A DNA stretch of 53,524 nt from a virus. The notes beneath the pieces are model-generated. The model searched no databases. It was not told the DNA's origin and saw only the letters and a list, made by a program, of their open reading frames with translations. The first letter of the stretch is position 1. Every line of letters begins with the position of its first letter. A program made the position numbers and the translations under genes. Shown here one piece after another: positions 15,926 through 24,593 of this stretch. The stretch spans positions 1 to 53,524 of the IMG/VR virus record IMGVR_UViG_3300017527_000423. The stretch is one strand, 5' to 3'.

Positions 15926-16717
15926 ATGTTTATAGTAGCAGGTGCAAAAAGAACAGGTACATCTCTTATGATGCAGATGTTTAAAGAAGCAGGATTTAAA
16001 GTTTTAGGTGAGAAGTTTCCGGCAGTTTGGGAAGGGAAGAACAATGAGAAGAATCCTGAAGGATTCTATGAATCGAAGTTTGTAGAAGAAGGTGTAAATA
16101 ATACTACCTCACCTTTCCCTCCTAGATCACATAAACTAAGCGTTACTAAAATATTCTCTCATAGTTTATACAAATGCGATTCTTCATATATTAAAAAAGT
16201 AGTTTTAATGGTTCGTGATTGGAGAGAGCAGACTCAGTCTTGGAATGAGTTAGCTTATTTAAATGAAGAAGCGCCTGTTATATATCCTCCTGGGTACGAC
16301 TGGTTTTATGAGTACAATTCCTATATTAATGATTATGTAAAACGTAGCTATAATACTTTAGTTATTAAGTATGATGACCTTATTGAAAACCCAGAAGATG
16401 TTTCTATTAAGATAGGGGATTTCATTGGTGTAGGTAGATGGGACCTTGCTTCTAATGTTATTAAACCTGATTTAAAAACAGTAAAAAATGTTGTGATAGA
16501 GCCGAAGGATGATACTCAAGCAAAGCTTTTCTCATTTTTAGATAGTTTTTACGAAGGTATTGCGACAACAGAGCTATCTGCTGAATTGAACAGCACTCGT
16601 TTGGAGTGGGAAGAAATTATTTATAAAGAAATAGCGTCACTTAATGACGAACGAAAGTCCTCAGGTCTTGAAATAGTTCCAGAAGACATTTCTAAAGAAG
16701 GTATAGATCGTGAGTAA
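15926..16717 (+). CDS. P-loop sulfotransferase-like protein (263 aa)
   Basis: The first residues FIVAGAKRTGTSLM (2-15) form the 5'-phosphosulfate-binding loop of the sulfotransferase superfamily. VVLMVRDWREQTQSW (92-106) matches the 3'-phosphate-binding segment with Arg97 and Ser105. KYDDLIENPEDV (about 150-160) fits the following conserved 'Y(E)DLxxxP' line. Known members move sulfate from PAPS to sugars or tyrosines. Adenylate-kinase-like P-loop proteins are a less likely alternative. AGGAG precedes the ATG, and the gene overlaps the peptidase gene by eight bases. Placed among fibre genes, it may modify virion or host-surface glycans; that is inference. Confidence 0.7.
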   Translation: MFIVAGAKRTGTSLMMQMFKEAGFKVLGEKFPAVWEGKNNEKNPEGFYESKFVEEGVNNTTSPFPPRSHKLSVTKIFSHSLYKCDSSYIKKVVLMVRDWREQTQSWNELAYLNEEAPVIYPPGYDWFYEYNSYINDYVKRSYNTLVIKYDDLIENPEDVSIKIGDFIGVGRWDLASNVIKPDLKTVKNVVIEPKDDTQAKLFSFLDSFYEGIATTELSAELNSTRLEWEEIIYKEIASLNDERKSSGLEIVPEDISKEGIDRE

Positions 16718-17552
16718 TAAAAGAGTTCTATCCATAGTCCCTTCTCCTTTTGATGGCAGAGATTGGGACTTTGAATCGATATATCCAGTTGAATTAAAAG
16801 AAGATTATGTAGATTACCGTGAGGAACATAAACCAATTCGAGATCAGGGATCTCAGGGAGCATGTGCCGCATTTGGAGCATGTGCCATGAAGGAGTGGCA
16901 GGAATTTAAAGATATCGGATTTAAAGATTATTTCTCGCCTCAATTTATTTATAACCTTCGTAATAACAAAGATTCTTCAGGAATGACTACACGTGATTTA
17001 ATGAAGATTTTATCAAAGATTGGCGTAGTTCCAGAAGCAATGTATCCTTATTTAACAAAGGAAGAGATATCTGAGAAGTTATTTGAGGAAGCAGGAAATC
17101 ACTTAATAGGTAGTTATGCACGTGTTACTACAAAAACAGGATTGCTTAAAGCAATGAAGAAGAAAGGCCCTTGTCTTATCGCAGTTCCCGTTTATAATTA
17201 CTCTGAACGAATGTGGAAGAAAGGACCTGGAGACAAGTTCTTAGGAGGCCACTTGATGGAGATAGTGGCAACCAAAGCTAAAGGAGCTTGGATTAGGAAT
17301 TCTTGGGGCGAAGGATCTGGACAAGAAGGATATCATTTCTTTCCATGGGAAGATTTCGGCTGTCAATGGGAGATATGGTCTACTGTTGATATGAAATCCG
17401 TAGAGCCGGACTTCAATTCTAAAATATCTTATTGGTTTTATAAAGTCAGATTATGGTTTTCTAAATATGGTCGTGTAGCTATTCCAGTATTTATATTTCT
17501 CGCTATTTTTATTTCTTTTATTATTATAGGAATTTCACAAGTAAGAGGGTAA
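16710..17552 (+). CDS. Papain-family (C1A) cysteine peptidase with C-terminal membrane anchor (280 aa)
   Basis: The catalytic set is complete: RDQGSQGACAAFGA with Cys52 and an oxyanion Gln just before it, GGHLMEIVA with His181, and IRNSWGEGSGQEGY with Asn197. VDYREEHKPIRDQG at the front matches the mature N-terminus of papain-like enzymes, so there is no long inhibitory propeptide. Residues about 254-276 (VAIPVFIFLAIFISFIIIGI) form a single transmembrane helix near the C-terminus. The GTG start overlaps the sulfotransferase-like gene. C1A peptidases are unusual in phage tail clusters. A role in fibre processing or in attacking host surface or membrane proteins is possible but unproven. Confidence 0.85.
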   Translation: MSNKRVLSIVPSPFDGRDWDFESIYPVELKEDYVDYREEHKPIRDQGSQGACAAFGACAMKEWQEFKDIGFKDYFSPQFIYNLRNNKDSSGMTTRDLMKILSKIGVVPEAMYPYLTKEEISEKLFEEAGNHLIGSYARVTTKTGLLKAMKKKGPCLIAVPVYNYSERMWKKGPGDKFLGGHLMEIVATKAKGAWIRNSWGEGSGQEGYHFFPWEDFGCQWEIWSTVDMKSVEPDFNSKISYWFYKVRLWFSKYGRVAIPVFIFLAIFISFIIIGISQVRG

Positions 17553-17557
17553 TTTAA

Positions 17558-18892
17558 ATGGGAAAGACTTCCGTTCAAGGAGCTCAAATAAAAGAGCTCA
17601 GTAATACTGATTATTCTGATGGATCTATTTCAGAGGATAAACTAACAAATCAAGTTAATTCAAAGCTTAACTCTATAGCTGTTTCTAATGTTAATTATGA
17701 ATCAGGATATGTTAATTGGGGAGATAGTTTAACTAATGAGATAGTCCAGGAGTTCATTCTTCCTGATGGAAATACTTTTGTTATTCAGAAATTGGAAGCA
17801 AGAGAGAAAGGGTCTGATTCGGAAGATTCAGACTTTTCCATTGATGTTTATGATGCTTCTGCTTCCTCTATTATTGGAAGCAGTGTTAATTTAGAAGGAA
17901 CTCCTTTAACATCGGGATCAGTTACAGCATCGGGATCAGACAAGAAGATAGTAATTCGTGTTAGTAATACTACTTCAATAAAAGACGCTACAGTTATCCT
18001 CAGAGGTTATACAGCGGTAGCAATTCTTCCAATTGACGAATTTATCAATTATGAGACCGGATATGTTAACTGGGAAGATGATTTATCAAATGAGATTATT
18101 CATGAATTCATCCTTCCTGATGGTATGTATTTCAATAACTTAAATCTTGAGGTCAGAGACAAAAGCTCAGATACTGAGAACTCTAATTTTTCTATTGACG
18201 TTTATGATGCCTCAGGATCTTCTATAATTGCGGGATCAGTTAATCTTGAAGGAAGTGTAGATACTTCTGGATACGTTCAGGCATCAGGATCAGATAAGAA
18301 GATAGTAGTCCGCCTAACCAATACTAGTGGAAATGGTGCAGAAGACGCAAATATTATCTTACGTGGTTTTATTGGAGATACAATTGCTGGAACCTTATCC
18401 AACAAAATAGATAAAGTATCTTCAGCTTCTGAAGATGATATTCCTGTTTTTAATAATTCAGGAGGGATAGCAAGTAGCGGTATTTCTATAGAGGATATAT
18501 TCCCTATTGGGATGACTTATATTCAATTACCTGGTGAGTTAGACCCAGCGGATCTTAATTTACCTGGATCATGGGAGAATAAATCATCTGAACTAGCAGG
18601 GGACTTTATTAGATTCGAAGGAGGCGCGGCCAACGCTTTCAATAATACACAGCAGCTTGACCAATATCAAGGCCATGATCATTACATCCATATTCCTGTA
18701 TATGGAGGTTTCGTAGGAAATACAGCTGGAGGATATGGAGCCAATCTAGGTAGGTCTGGTGTAGGCGATAGTGCAGGTACTTTATGGAGAGCGACTTCTC
18801 ATGTTAATGATGGTTCAAACGGCAATCCTAGAATCGGAACAGAAACACGTGTTGTTAATAGAACAGCGAGAAAATGGAGAAGAATTTCATGA
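17558..18892 (+). CDS. Tail fibre tip protein with collar-type receptor-binding C-terminus (444 aa)
   Basis: Two similar modules of about 110 residues lie at about 45-150 and 165-275. Both contain YESGYVNWGD or YETGYVNWED, then SIDVYDAS and GSDKKIVxRxxNT. The C-terminal part has FPIGMTYIQLPGELDPADLN, then WENKSSELAGDFIRFEGG and QYQGHDHYIHIP (about 371-379). This is the phage tail-collar pattern with a GHxH metal-binding motif, as in T4 gp12-type short fibres. It ends in RKWRRIS. The next gene overlaps the stop. It is probably a receptor-binding tip. Confidence 0.8.
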   Translation: MGKTSVQGAQIKELSNTDYSDGSISEDKLTNQVNSKLNSIAVSNVNYESGYVNWGDSLTNEIVQEFILPDGNTFVIQKLEAREKGSDSEDSDFSIDVYDASASSIIGSSVNLEGTPLTSGSVTASGSDKKIVIRVSNTTSIKDATVILRGYTAVAILPIDEFINYETGYVNWEDDLSNEIIHEFILPDGMYFNNLNLEVRDKSSDTENSNFSIDVYDASGSSIIAGSVNLEGSVDTSGYVQASGSDKKIVVRLTNTSGNGAEDANIILRGFIGDTIAGTLSNKIDKVSSASEDDIPVFNNSGGIASSGISIEDIFPIGMTYIQLPGELDPADLNLPGSWENKSSELAGDFIRFEGGAANAFNNTQQLDQYQGHDHYIHIPVYGGFVGNTAGGYGANLGRSGVGDSAGTLWRATSHVNDGSNGNPRIGTETRVVNRTARKWRRIS

Positions 18893-19518
18893 AGAAAGAA
18901 TATATCATATTTAAAGACGATGTTGTTACAAGCCATCTTATAGGCGATAATATTCCTTCTGATGGGGTCGAAGTCCATAAATGGGAAGGTAATGTAGGAA
19001 TACATCGTGATTGGTTGGATTCTAGTTTTAACCCTTTACCTATGGACGAAATTATCTCTAAGGGTTTAGTTGAAGATAATAGAGGTGTTTATTACAATAA
19101 AGACGATCAGTCTAAGACTGAGATATTGAAGGTAGGAGACTCAGTCCCTGAAGGTTTTACTTCAAAGAAACCTAAAAATACTTATGGTATTGTTGATAAG
19201 TGGGACAAAGATAAGTGGGTGTCTGATAAGAACAAGAAAAATATTCTATTTGATTTGAAGAAATCTTTATTAGAAGACAATACTATCTCAGTTATTAGTA
19301 ATAAGTACTCGGTAGAATATCGTCTTAAGATTCAAGCAGACGCTATACTATCTCTTCTATCTGGCATGAAAGAAGGGCCTGAAGTTTCTGCGTTTAAAGA
19401 TATGTTTACTTGGATTAAGTCTGTTGAAGCAGAACGTGATGTATTATTAGATAATTTATCTAAATTAGAAGTTATCAAAGAAATAAATGATTTCAATACG
19501 GAGATAATTATTAAATGA
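18889..19518 (+). CDS. Possible tail-fibre assembly or attachment protein (209 aa)
   Basis: The ATG at 18889 overlaps the previous stop and has GGAGAAG ten bases before it. An in-frame ATG at 18874 is the alternative and adds five residues. The body is charged and soluble. The second half, from about residue 110, carries DKWDKDKWVSDKNKK and a long helical segment that includes SVEYRLKIQADAILSLLSGM and VEAERDVLLDNLSKLE. This resembles the helical C-terminal part of some phage fibre-assembly proteins. Its position right after a fibre-tip gene agrees with a chaperone role, which remains inference. Confidence 0.5.
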   Translation: MKKEYIIFKDDVVTSHLIGDNIPSDGVEVHKWEGNVGIHRDWLDSSFNPLPMDEIISKGLVEDNRGVYYNKDDQSKTEILKVGDSVPEGFTSKKPKNTYGIVDKWDKDKWVSDKNKKNILFDLKKSLLEDNTISVISNKYSVEYRLKIQADAILSLLSGMKEGPEVSAFKDMFTWIKSVEAERDVLLDNLSKLEVIKEINDFNTEIIIK

Positions 19519-19760
19519 CTCTCTTCAAAGCTAAAATTCGCACGGGAACTAAATTAACAATTGTTAATTGGGCAGTGGCCTTATCTATTGTGATATTTCT
19601 TAATATAGTTTTGCCTTTATTATCTTTATTTTTAGAAGACATGTCCGATATAATGTCTACTTTAGATATTTCAAAAACAACTATTGCTCTTTTAACAGAA
19701 GGCGCGGTTTTCCACGTTGCTTCTGAATTTAGAAAAGCTAAAGAGAATACAAAGGGTTAA
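19515..19760 (+). CDS. Small membrane protein, holin-like candidate (81 aa)
   Basis: After a short basic N-terminus (MTLFKAKIRTGTKL) comes one strong membrane segment (VALSIVIFLNIVLPLLSLFL, about 21-40). A weaker hydrophobic stretch (TTIALLTEGAVFHVA) and a charged tail (EFRKAKENTKG) follow. Its size and layout fit a small holin or another membrane-active phage protein, but no endolysin lies beside it. The membrane-anchored peptidase gene is two genes upstream. It overlaps the preceding stop by four bases. Confidence 0.5.
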   Translation: MTLFKAKIRTGTKLTIVNWAVALSIVIFLNIVLPLLSLFLEDMSDIMSTLDISKTTIALLTEGAVFHVASEFRKAKENTKG

Positions 19761-19764
19761 TTTT

Positions 19765-20526
19765 ATGTCTTTTCCTTCACAGAATTTATTAAATTATTGG
19801 AAGTTTGATGAAGAATCAGGTACTTCTGCTTCTGATGAAGTAGGATCTGATACTTTTACCCTTTCAGGAAATAATATTTCCTTCGGAGCTAGTGGAAAGT
19901 TAAGTAGAGGTCTTTATTTTGATGGATCTTCTTCTAATGATCATGCAGAGCTCCCAGCGGGATGGGTATCTTCAGACCTTAATATAGCCACTATTAATTT
20001 CTGGGCATATATTACCTCGTCAGGCTCGAGACAGATTTTTAACTCATGTAAGAGCGGGAATGCTCACTTTCAGATTAGATGTGATAGTGGTAAATTCGCA
20101 GTTCATATGGGAGGATTTGGAGGAGGTCTTGGTATGAGCTTTAGCGATACTACAACTCTTTCTTCCTTTTTGAATACTTGGCTTATGATTACAGCGGTAT
20201 GGTCAAAGGGTGTGTCAGTAGGTCTTTATATAAATGGTTCTCCGAGATCAACGAATATTGATTACGGTACCTTAAGTCTGGCTAATTTCCCTGTTAACCC
20301 TACTAATAAAACTTATATTGGTAGAGACACGCGACATGATTATGACTCTCAGACAATGAAAGGTTATGTTGATGAACTAGGGGTATGGGGTAAGGTATTA
20401 TCTTCTCAGGAGATTACAGATTTATACAATAGTGGGAACGGTCTTGGCTATAGTGTTGCGGGATCTAAATTTACGACAGTGAACGGAGTTAAACAGACAA
20501 GTGGAGGGGTTATTCAAACCTCTTAA
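19765..20526 (+). CDS. LamG/concanavalin-like lectin-fold tail protein (253 aa)
   Basis: The ATG at 19765 is chosen over an earlier in-frame start that overlaps the membrane protein gene. The sequence shows the LamG pattern: LLNYWKFDEESG at the start, GLYFDGSSSNDHAELP, then INFWAYITSSGS, WLMITAVWSKGVSVGLYING, YIGRD, and YVDELGVWGKVLSSQEITDLYN. The last line is the usual end of such domains in secreted and phage proteins. A short tail (GGVIQTS) follows. These jelly-roll domains generally bind glycans, so this is probably an adhesion component of the fibre complex. Confidence 0.8.
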   Translation: MSFPSQNLLNYWKFDEESGTSASDEVGSDTFTLSGNNISFGASGKLSRGLYFDGSSSNDHAELPAGWVSSDLNIATINFWAYITSSGSRQIFNSCKSGNAHFQIRCDSGKFAVHMGGFGGGLGMSFSDTTTLSSFLNTWLMITAVWSKGVSVGLYINGSPRSTNIDYGTLSLANFPVNPTNKTYIGRDTRHDYDSQTMKGYVDELGVWGKVLSSQEITDLYNSGNGLGYSVAGSKFTTVNGVKQTSGGVIQTS

Positions 20527-20542
20527 TACTAAGGAGATACAA

Positions 20543-21208
20543 ATGGGTTCTTTATATGATATAAATACTGGATATTACTTAGGTGATTACCGATGCGGGG
20601 AAAATACCACGCCTCCGGCTAATTACACTGACGCAGTTCCTCCTGCATATGATCGTGTTTCAGAGATCCCTAGATTCTTTGAAGGGTCATTTGTTATAAG
20701 GGAATCTTTTAAACTTAAGAATATTTATTCTAAGCTGGATGGTTCTACTATCTTATCATTAGAATACGAATTAGCCGAAGGATATGTTTCTTCGCCTCCG
20801 GAGAAGTCTTTTCAAAAGTGGGATGACGAATCATCATCTTGGAAAGACGATCCAATTGCAGAGTTTACTTCTATTAAAGAAAGTAAACTTCTTATGGTTA
20901 AGAATGCTTTTCAAAACGAGAAAGAGCTTTTAACCTTTACTAGCCCAACAATTAATAAGGAAGTTAATGCACGTAGTGATGATATACTTAATATATCACG
21001 TTTAGTATCTCGTATGGAAAGAGAGTCTACAGTATCAACTCAGTTCAGACTTTATGATAACAGTTTTGTAGAACTTACCTTAACGCAGATAAAAACATTA
21101 CTTACTGAATGTGAAGACGCTGTTCTTGATTTATATCATAAGAAGTGGGGTTTATTAAGCCAGATTGATGTAGCTAACTTAGAGAGTATTGGTGTAATAG
21201 AGTGGTAA
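20543..21208 (+). CDS. DUF4376-like tail fibre associated protein (221 aa)
   Basis: AAGGAG precedes the ATG at 20543; an earlier in-frame start overlaps the LamG gene. The N-terminal half is rich in Tyr and Pro (DINTGYYLGDY and PPANYTDAVPPAYDR). The C-terminal 85 residues read INKEVNARSDDILNISRLVS, then FVELTLTQIKTLLTECEDAV and KKWGLLSQIDVANL. This fits the DUF4376 domain found at the ends of many phage tail proteins and fibre-assembly proteins. It is probably part of the fibre or its chaperone. Confidence 0.65.
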   Translation: MGSLYDINTGYYLGDYRCGENTTPPANYTDAVPPAYDRVSEIPRFFEGSFVIRESFKLKNIYSKLDGSTILSLEYELAEGYVSSPPEKSFQKWDDESSSWKDDPIAEFTSIKESKLLMVKNAFQNEKELLTFTSPTINKEVNARSDDILNISRLVSRMERESTVSTQFRLYDNSFVELTLTQIKTLLTECEDAVLDLYHKKWGLLSQIDVANLESIGVIEW

Positions 21209-21234
21209 TTCCTTATTAATAAAAGGAATTTTCC

Positions 21235-21720
21235 GTGGAATATGAAGTTAGCGAGTTTTTAGAAAATTTAAAGAAATTTGGTTTAGATCCATTAAAGGTA
21301 GCTAAGCTTTCAGACTTAGATAAGATTTCTCATTCTAAGTGCGGTGAAAGCTCGTGCGCTACTTCTACAGTTAAAGGATATCTTACCAAAGATATTGCTT
21401 TGAATAATCCAGTAAGTTCTATTCTAGATTCTTTTAAACCATTATCTTATTCTGGTATGAAATACTTTTTAAAGATTATAGATATGCATTCTCCTCAGAA
21501 TAATCGTTATTCAGAGATTATTATTAGTCATGACGGCAGCGCAGCAGCTCAAGCAAACAATGTTTTTTATACGGAAGCAGCCATTATTTATAATGGCTTA
21601 ATTAGTAATTTTTTATTAAATGTTAGCTTAGTGGGCTCTGGTTTAGACAAAGAAATCTCTCTTGATTTAACCGCTTTGACTGATATTTCTGTATATCTTA
21701 TTCGTTTAAGTTTGGATTAA
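21235..21720 (+). CDS. Phage structural protein of the 'KYxIxxxD...HDG' type (161 aa)
   Basis: The frame starts with GTG after AAAGGAA. A central part reads SGMKYFLKIIDMHSP, then YSEIIISHDGSAAAQANNVF, then a glycine-rich strand and LIRLSLD at the end. This resembles a beta-sandwich domain repeated in many phage tail and fibre proteins, where the pattern is KYxxQxxD...EILVxHDG. The front 50 residues have two cysteines (KCGESSCATS). It is probably a small virion component near the fibres. Confidence 0.6.
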   Translation: MEYEVSEFLENLKKFGLDPLKVAKLSDLDKISHSKCGESSCATSTVKGYLTKDIALNNPVSSILDSFKPLSYSGMKYFLKIIDMHSPQNNRYSEIIISHDGSAAAQANNVFYTEAAIIYNGLISNFLLNVSLVGSGLDKEISLDLTALTDISVYLIRLSLD

Positions 21721-21725
21721 TAATT

Positions 21726-24233
21726 ATGAGTTTATCTATAGACATTCAAAAAACAAGAGTTAGAACCTTCTCAGAGTTAGGTGTTAATGACACTTTTAGA
21801 GCTTCTGGAAAGATTTATATGAAGTCATCGCTGGATCTTGTAGCGTGGCTGGAAGAGTTTGGAAACCCTTCAATTCCTATTGAAGCTGGAGATTTATGGC
21901 TACCTTTAGGTTCTACAACATCAGCTTCTTCAGAGGTTATTGGTTACGAAGCCTCTAAAGCAGTCGACAGTGATAGACTTACTTCATGGTTAGTGGAAAG
22001 CTCGGACATTCCTGCTTATTTAGATATTGATTTAGGTCAGGTTATAGATGCGGATCAACTAGTTTTATACGATTCCCTAGGTTCTATTAAGGACTGGGAA
22101 ATATCATATTATAATGGATCAAATTGGGTAGTAGTTAAAGAAGGCTCAGGTATTGCAAATGGGGAGCCAATTAACTTTACTAAAGTATCTACTCAGCTTC
22201 TTAGATTTAAAATTGTTAATTTACAGTATATGGGTCTTTCAGGTATAAGAGAGATTGGTTTAGAGTCTAAATCTTTTAAAGTTCCTCCTTATACAAGTGT
22301 TGTAGCTACTTCTTATGAAGGATCTAATGCTCCAGAAAATTGTCTTGATAATGTAATAGATTTAGACACTTTTTGGGAAACAGCGAATGCTAATCTTCCA
22401 GCTAACTTAACTATTACTTTTCCAGAAGAATATTCTTTTGACTCTTTCAGAATTGCTGATAAGTTATCTAATGTAACTAACTGGCAGTTAGAATACTGGA
22501 ACGGCACTGGATTTTCAAATGCTATTACAGGAACAAGCATAACAGACTTAGAGGAGGTATCTTTTTCTCAGTCATTTTCATCAAATATATGGAGATTGAA
22601 AATACTTTCAGTTGATTTAAATTCAGGCCCTATGTCAGAGCCTGCAATATTATCAGGAACGGAATCAGGTCCTTTTGACTTTATAGAAGACACTAATGAT
22701 AGATTTAGAATAGATGCGAATAATGGCACTCCCATTTTAGTTACTCTTGATAGTGGCATAGGAATTACACTATCTCAGGTAGCAGTAGATCTTCAAACAA
22801 AATTAGATACAGAGTTCGGATCTAGAACAGTAACTGTAGAATCAGCAAACAATGTTTTACGATTAACGACAGTTTTAAAAGGATCTTCCTCAGAAATAGA
22901 GATAATGGCTATTGCACCTATTCCAGGTACTCCTGCTTCTTCTAGTTATGAGGGAGTAGCTTATATTGCAGATAATGTAGGCCTTGACGGAAATACTATC
23001 TCATTAACATTTAATGGAGTTAAAGCGAATTCTTTAGGATCTGGAAATATTGCGGGTATTCTTTTTGAAGCAGATAATCCAGGAACTGTGGGTAATGCTA
23101 TAGCACTATCCTTTGATGGAGCTATAGATACTTTAGATTCTGTAGTGAGTGATTGGAATACAGCAAATCCATCAAATACAGTATCTCACAATGGAACAGG
23201 ATCTACTATTCCTGATTTTCAAACAGTTAATCTATCGAGTGGATCCGGTCAATCAATCGCGGATATTTTATTAGCATGGAATACCTCAAATCCTACGAAA
23301 ACAGTTAGTTCAAATGCTCCTGATACATCGGTAGTTCCTCTTGTAGGTGTAGTAAATCTTATGGGAGGATTAAACATTAATGAAGACTCTTATTCTGATT
23401 TAGGATTTACGCCAGGCACTATTGTAAATGGAATAGAAGGCGCTCCAGAATCAGCAAATGTAGAGGGAACGGTTGTAGAAACATATGACATTATTTCAGG
23501 AAGAAACGATCAGCTAAAACTTAATATCGACTCTCAAGGAGAAGTACTAATAACTCTAGCATCGGGAACTTCTCTTACTGCGGCTCAAGTAGCTAGTGAT
23601 TTACAGAGTAAATTAAATATAGTTTATGGTGGGGTTTATGCAGATGTAACTTCCTCTGCGGGAGTATTTTCTATTACTTCAAGAACATCGGGTTTATCCT
23701 CAACTGTTGAAATTGTAGATATTACTTCCACTCCAGCTCTTCCAGCAGAAGGTTCGCATGAAGGAGTAACATATACTGCAGATACTGCAGGAACAGTAGG
23801 TAACGCTATTGTAATCACTTTTACAGGAAGTAATACTATTGATTCAGCGGTTTCAGATTGGAATACAGCAAATCCATCAAATACAGTATCTCACAACGCT
23901 CCTGACGGTGCAGTTATTCCTCTAGCAACTACTTTAGGTCTTGCTGGAGGAGATGAAGCAAAAGATGTTCATGCTTACTCAATTTTAGGATTTATCCCAG
24001 GTATTTACACCGGTGTGGATGGCATTCCCATTAAAGCGCAGATCCCAGTTCTTCAGTTTCACGAGACATTAGAACATCCAGCAACACTTCCGGATTTAAG
24101 CTCCTTTAGAACAACAGCAAATGCTTTTAATATCTCAGATAATAAGTTATCTTACTTTGACCCTGAGTGTGTAGTGGAATTTCTTCCAACAAAATTAATA
24201 GTGCTAGAATGTTCAGAGACAAGTTTTAGTTAA
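21726..24233 (+). CDS. Multi-domain adhesin with discoidin-like and repeated modules (835 aa)
   Basis: Residues 55-180 match a discoidin (F5/8 type C) domain: SEVIGYEASKAVDSDRLTSW, then AYLDIDLGQVIDADQLVLYD and LLRFKIVNL. A second copy follows at about 190-300. Then come two kinds of repeat. One has NDRFRID or NDQLKLNID with TLSQVAVDLQTKLD. The other has AGTVGNAIVITF with WNTANPSNTVSHN, found about three times. The latter is known from phage virion proteins. Discoidin domains usually bind sugars or lipids, so a receptor or capsule-binding role is likely. A 41-base exact repeat lies inside. Confidence 0.75.
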   Translation: MSLSIDIQKTRVRTFSELGVNDTFRASGKIYMKSSLDLVAWLEEFGNPSIPIEAGDLWLPLGSTTSASSEVIGYEASKAVDSDRLTSWLVESSDIPAYLDIDLGQVIDADQLVLYDSLGSIKDWEISYYNGSNWVVVKEGSGIANGEPINFTKVSTQLLRFKIVNLQYMGLSGIREIGLESKSFKVPPYTSVVATSYEGSNAPENCLDNVIDLDTFWETANANLPANLTITFPEEYSFDSFRIADKLSNVTNWQLEYWNGTGFSNAITGTSITDLEEVSFSQSFSSNIWRLKILSVDLNSGPMSEPAILSGTESGPFDFIEDTNDRFRIDANNGTPILVTLDSGIGITLSQVAVDLQTKLDTEFGSRTVTVESANNVLRLTTVLKGSSSEIEIMAIAPIPGTPASSSYEGVAYIADNVGLDGNTISLTFNGVKANSLGSGNIAGILFEADNPGTVGNAIALSFDGAIDTLDSVVSDWNTANPSNTVSHNGTGSTIPDFQTVNLSSGSGQSIADILLAWNTSNPTKTVSSNAPDTSVVPLVGVVNLMGGLNINEDSYSDLGFTPGTIVNGIEGAPESANVEGTVVETYDIISGRNDQLKLNIDSQGEVLITLASGTSLTAAQVASDLQSKLNIVYGGVYADVTSSAGVFSITSRTSGLSSTVEIVDITSTPALPAEGSHEGVTYTADTAGTVGNAIVITFTGSNTIDSAVSDWNTANPSNTVSHNAPDGAVIPLATTLGLAGGDEAKDVHAYSILGFIPGIYTGVDGIPIKAQIPVLQFHETLEHPATLPDLSSFRTTANAFNISDNKLSYFDPECVVEFLPTKLIVLECSETSFS
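23151..23896 (+). repeat. 41-bp exact direct repeat pair in the adhesin gene
   Basis: An identical 41-base stretch encoding DWNTANPSNTVSH occurs at 23151-23191 and 23856-23896, in frame. A related but diverged copy lies between them (WNTSNPTKTVSSN). This again points to recent exchange between modules. Confidence 0.75.
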
Positions 24234-24264
24234 AATAAATACAAATACATACAGGAATATAATT

Positions 24265-24540
24265 ATGAAAACAAAACCATTTATCTCTGAAAGTGTTGAG
24301 TCTGCCTCTTCTTTAGTAAGAACAAGTATAGACGCTCAAGAGAATATTAATAAAATAATAGGTACTTGTGAGGCTTTAACAAGCCTTTTAAGAGGGTTTT
24401 ATTTTAAAGAAGAGAGATATAGTGAAGACTCTGTTTATGCAAAGGGTGTGAATAAATTAATTAAGGACTTGAATCCTATTATGAGTAAAATATACACTGA
24501 TGTTTATTCAAGGTTAGATGATTTCTCCTTTATAAATTAA
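24265..24540 (+). CDS. Hypothetical protein with MKTKPFISE N-terminus (91 aa)
   Basis: AGGA lies eleven bases before the ATG. The protein starts MKTKPFISESVESASSLVRT, very similar to the start of the Nudix protein at 40887 (MKSRPFISEE) and, more loosely, to the next gene (MQSRPYITYK). The rest is helical and hydrophilic, ending DDFSFIN. In T4, internal head proteins begin MKTYQEFIAE and are cut after an IxE-type site, so ISE here may be a capsid-targeting and cleavage signal. That idea is inference. The stop codon overlaps the start of repeat element copy 2. Confidence 0.6.
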   Translation: MKTKPFISESVESASSLVRTSIDAQENINKIIGTCEALTSLLRGFYFKEERYSEDSVYAKGVNKLIKDLNPIMSKIYTDVYSRLDDFSFIN

Positions 24541-24580
24541 CAGGGTACCTAAGAACTCACAGTAGGAGATTACTTAGGTA
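24539..24580 (+). ncRNA. Repeated intergenic element, copy 2 (putative structured RNA)
   Basis: Core AACAGGGTA (24539-24547) continues into AAGAACTCACAGTAGGA (24551-24567). TACCTAAG (24546-24553) pairs perfectly with CTTAGGTA (24573-24580), and the conserved part lies in the loop. The T-rich AATTATTTTAT follows, so this copy could act as a terminator. The element starts inside the stop codon of the previous gene. This copy is short and reaches the next start within 14 bases. Confidence 0.6.
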
Positions 24581-24593
24581 ATTATTTTATACC

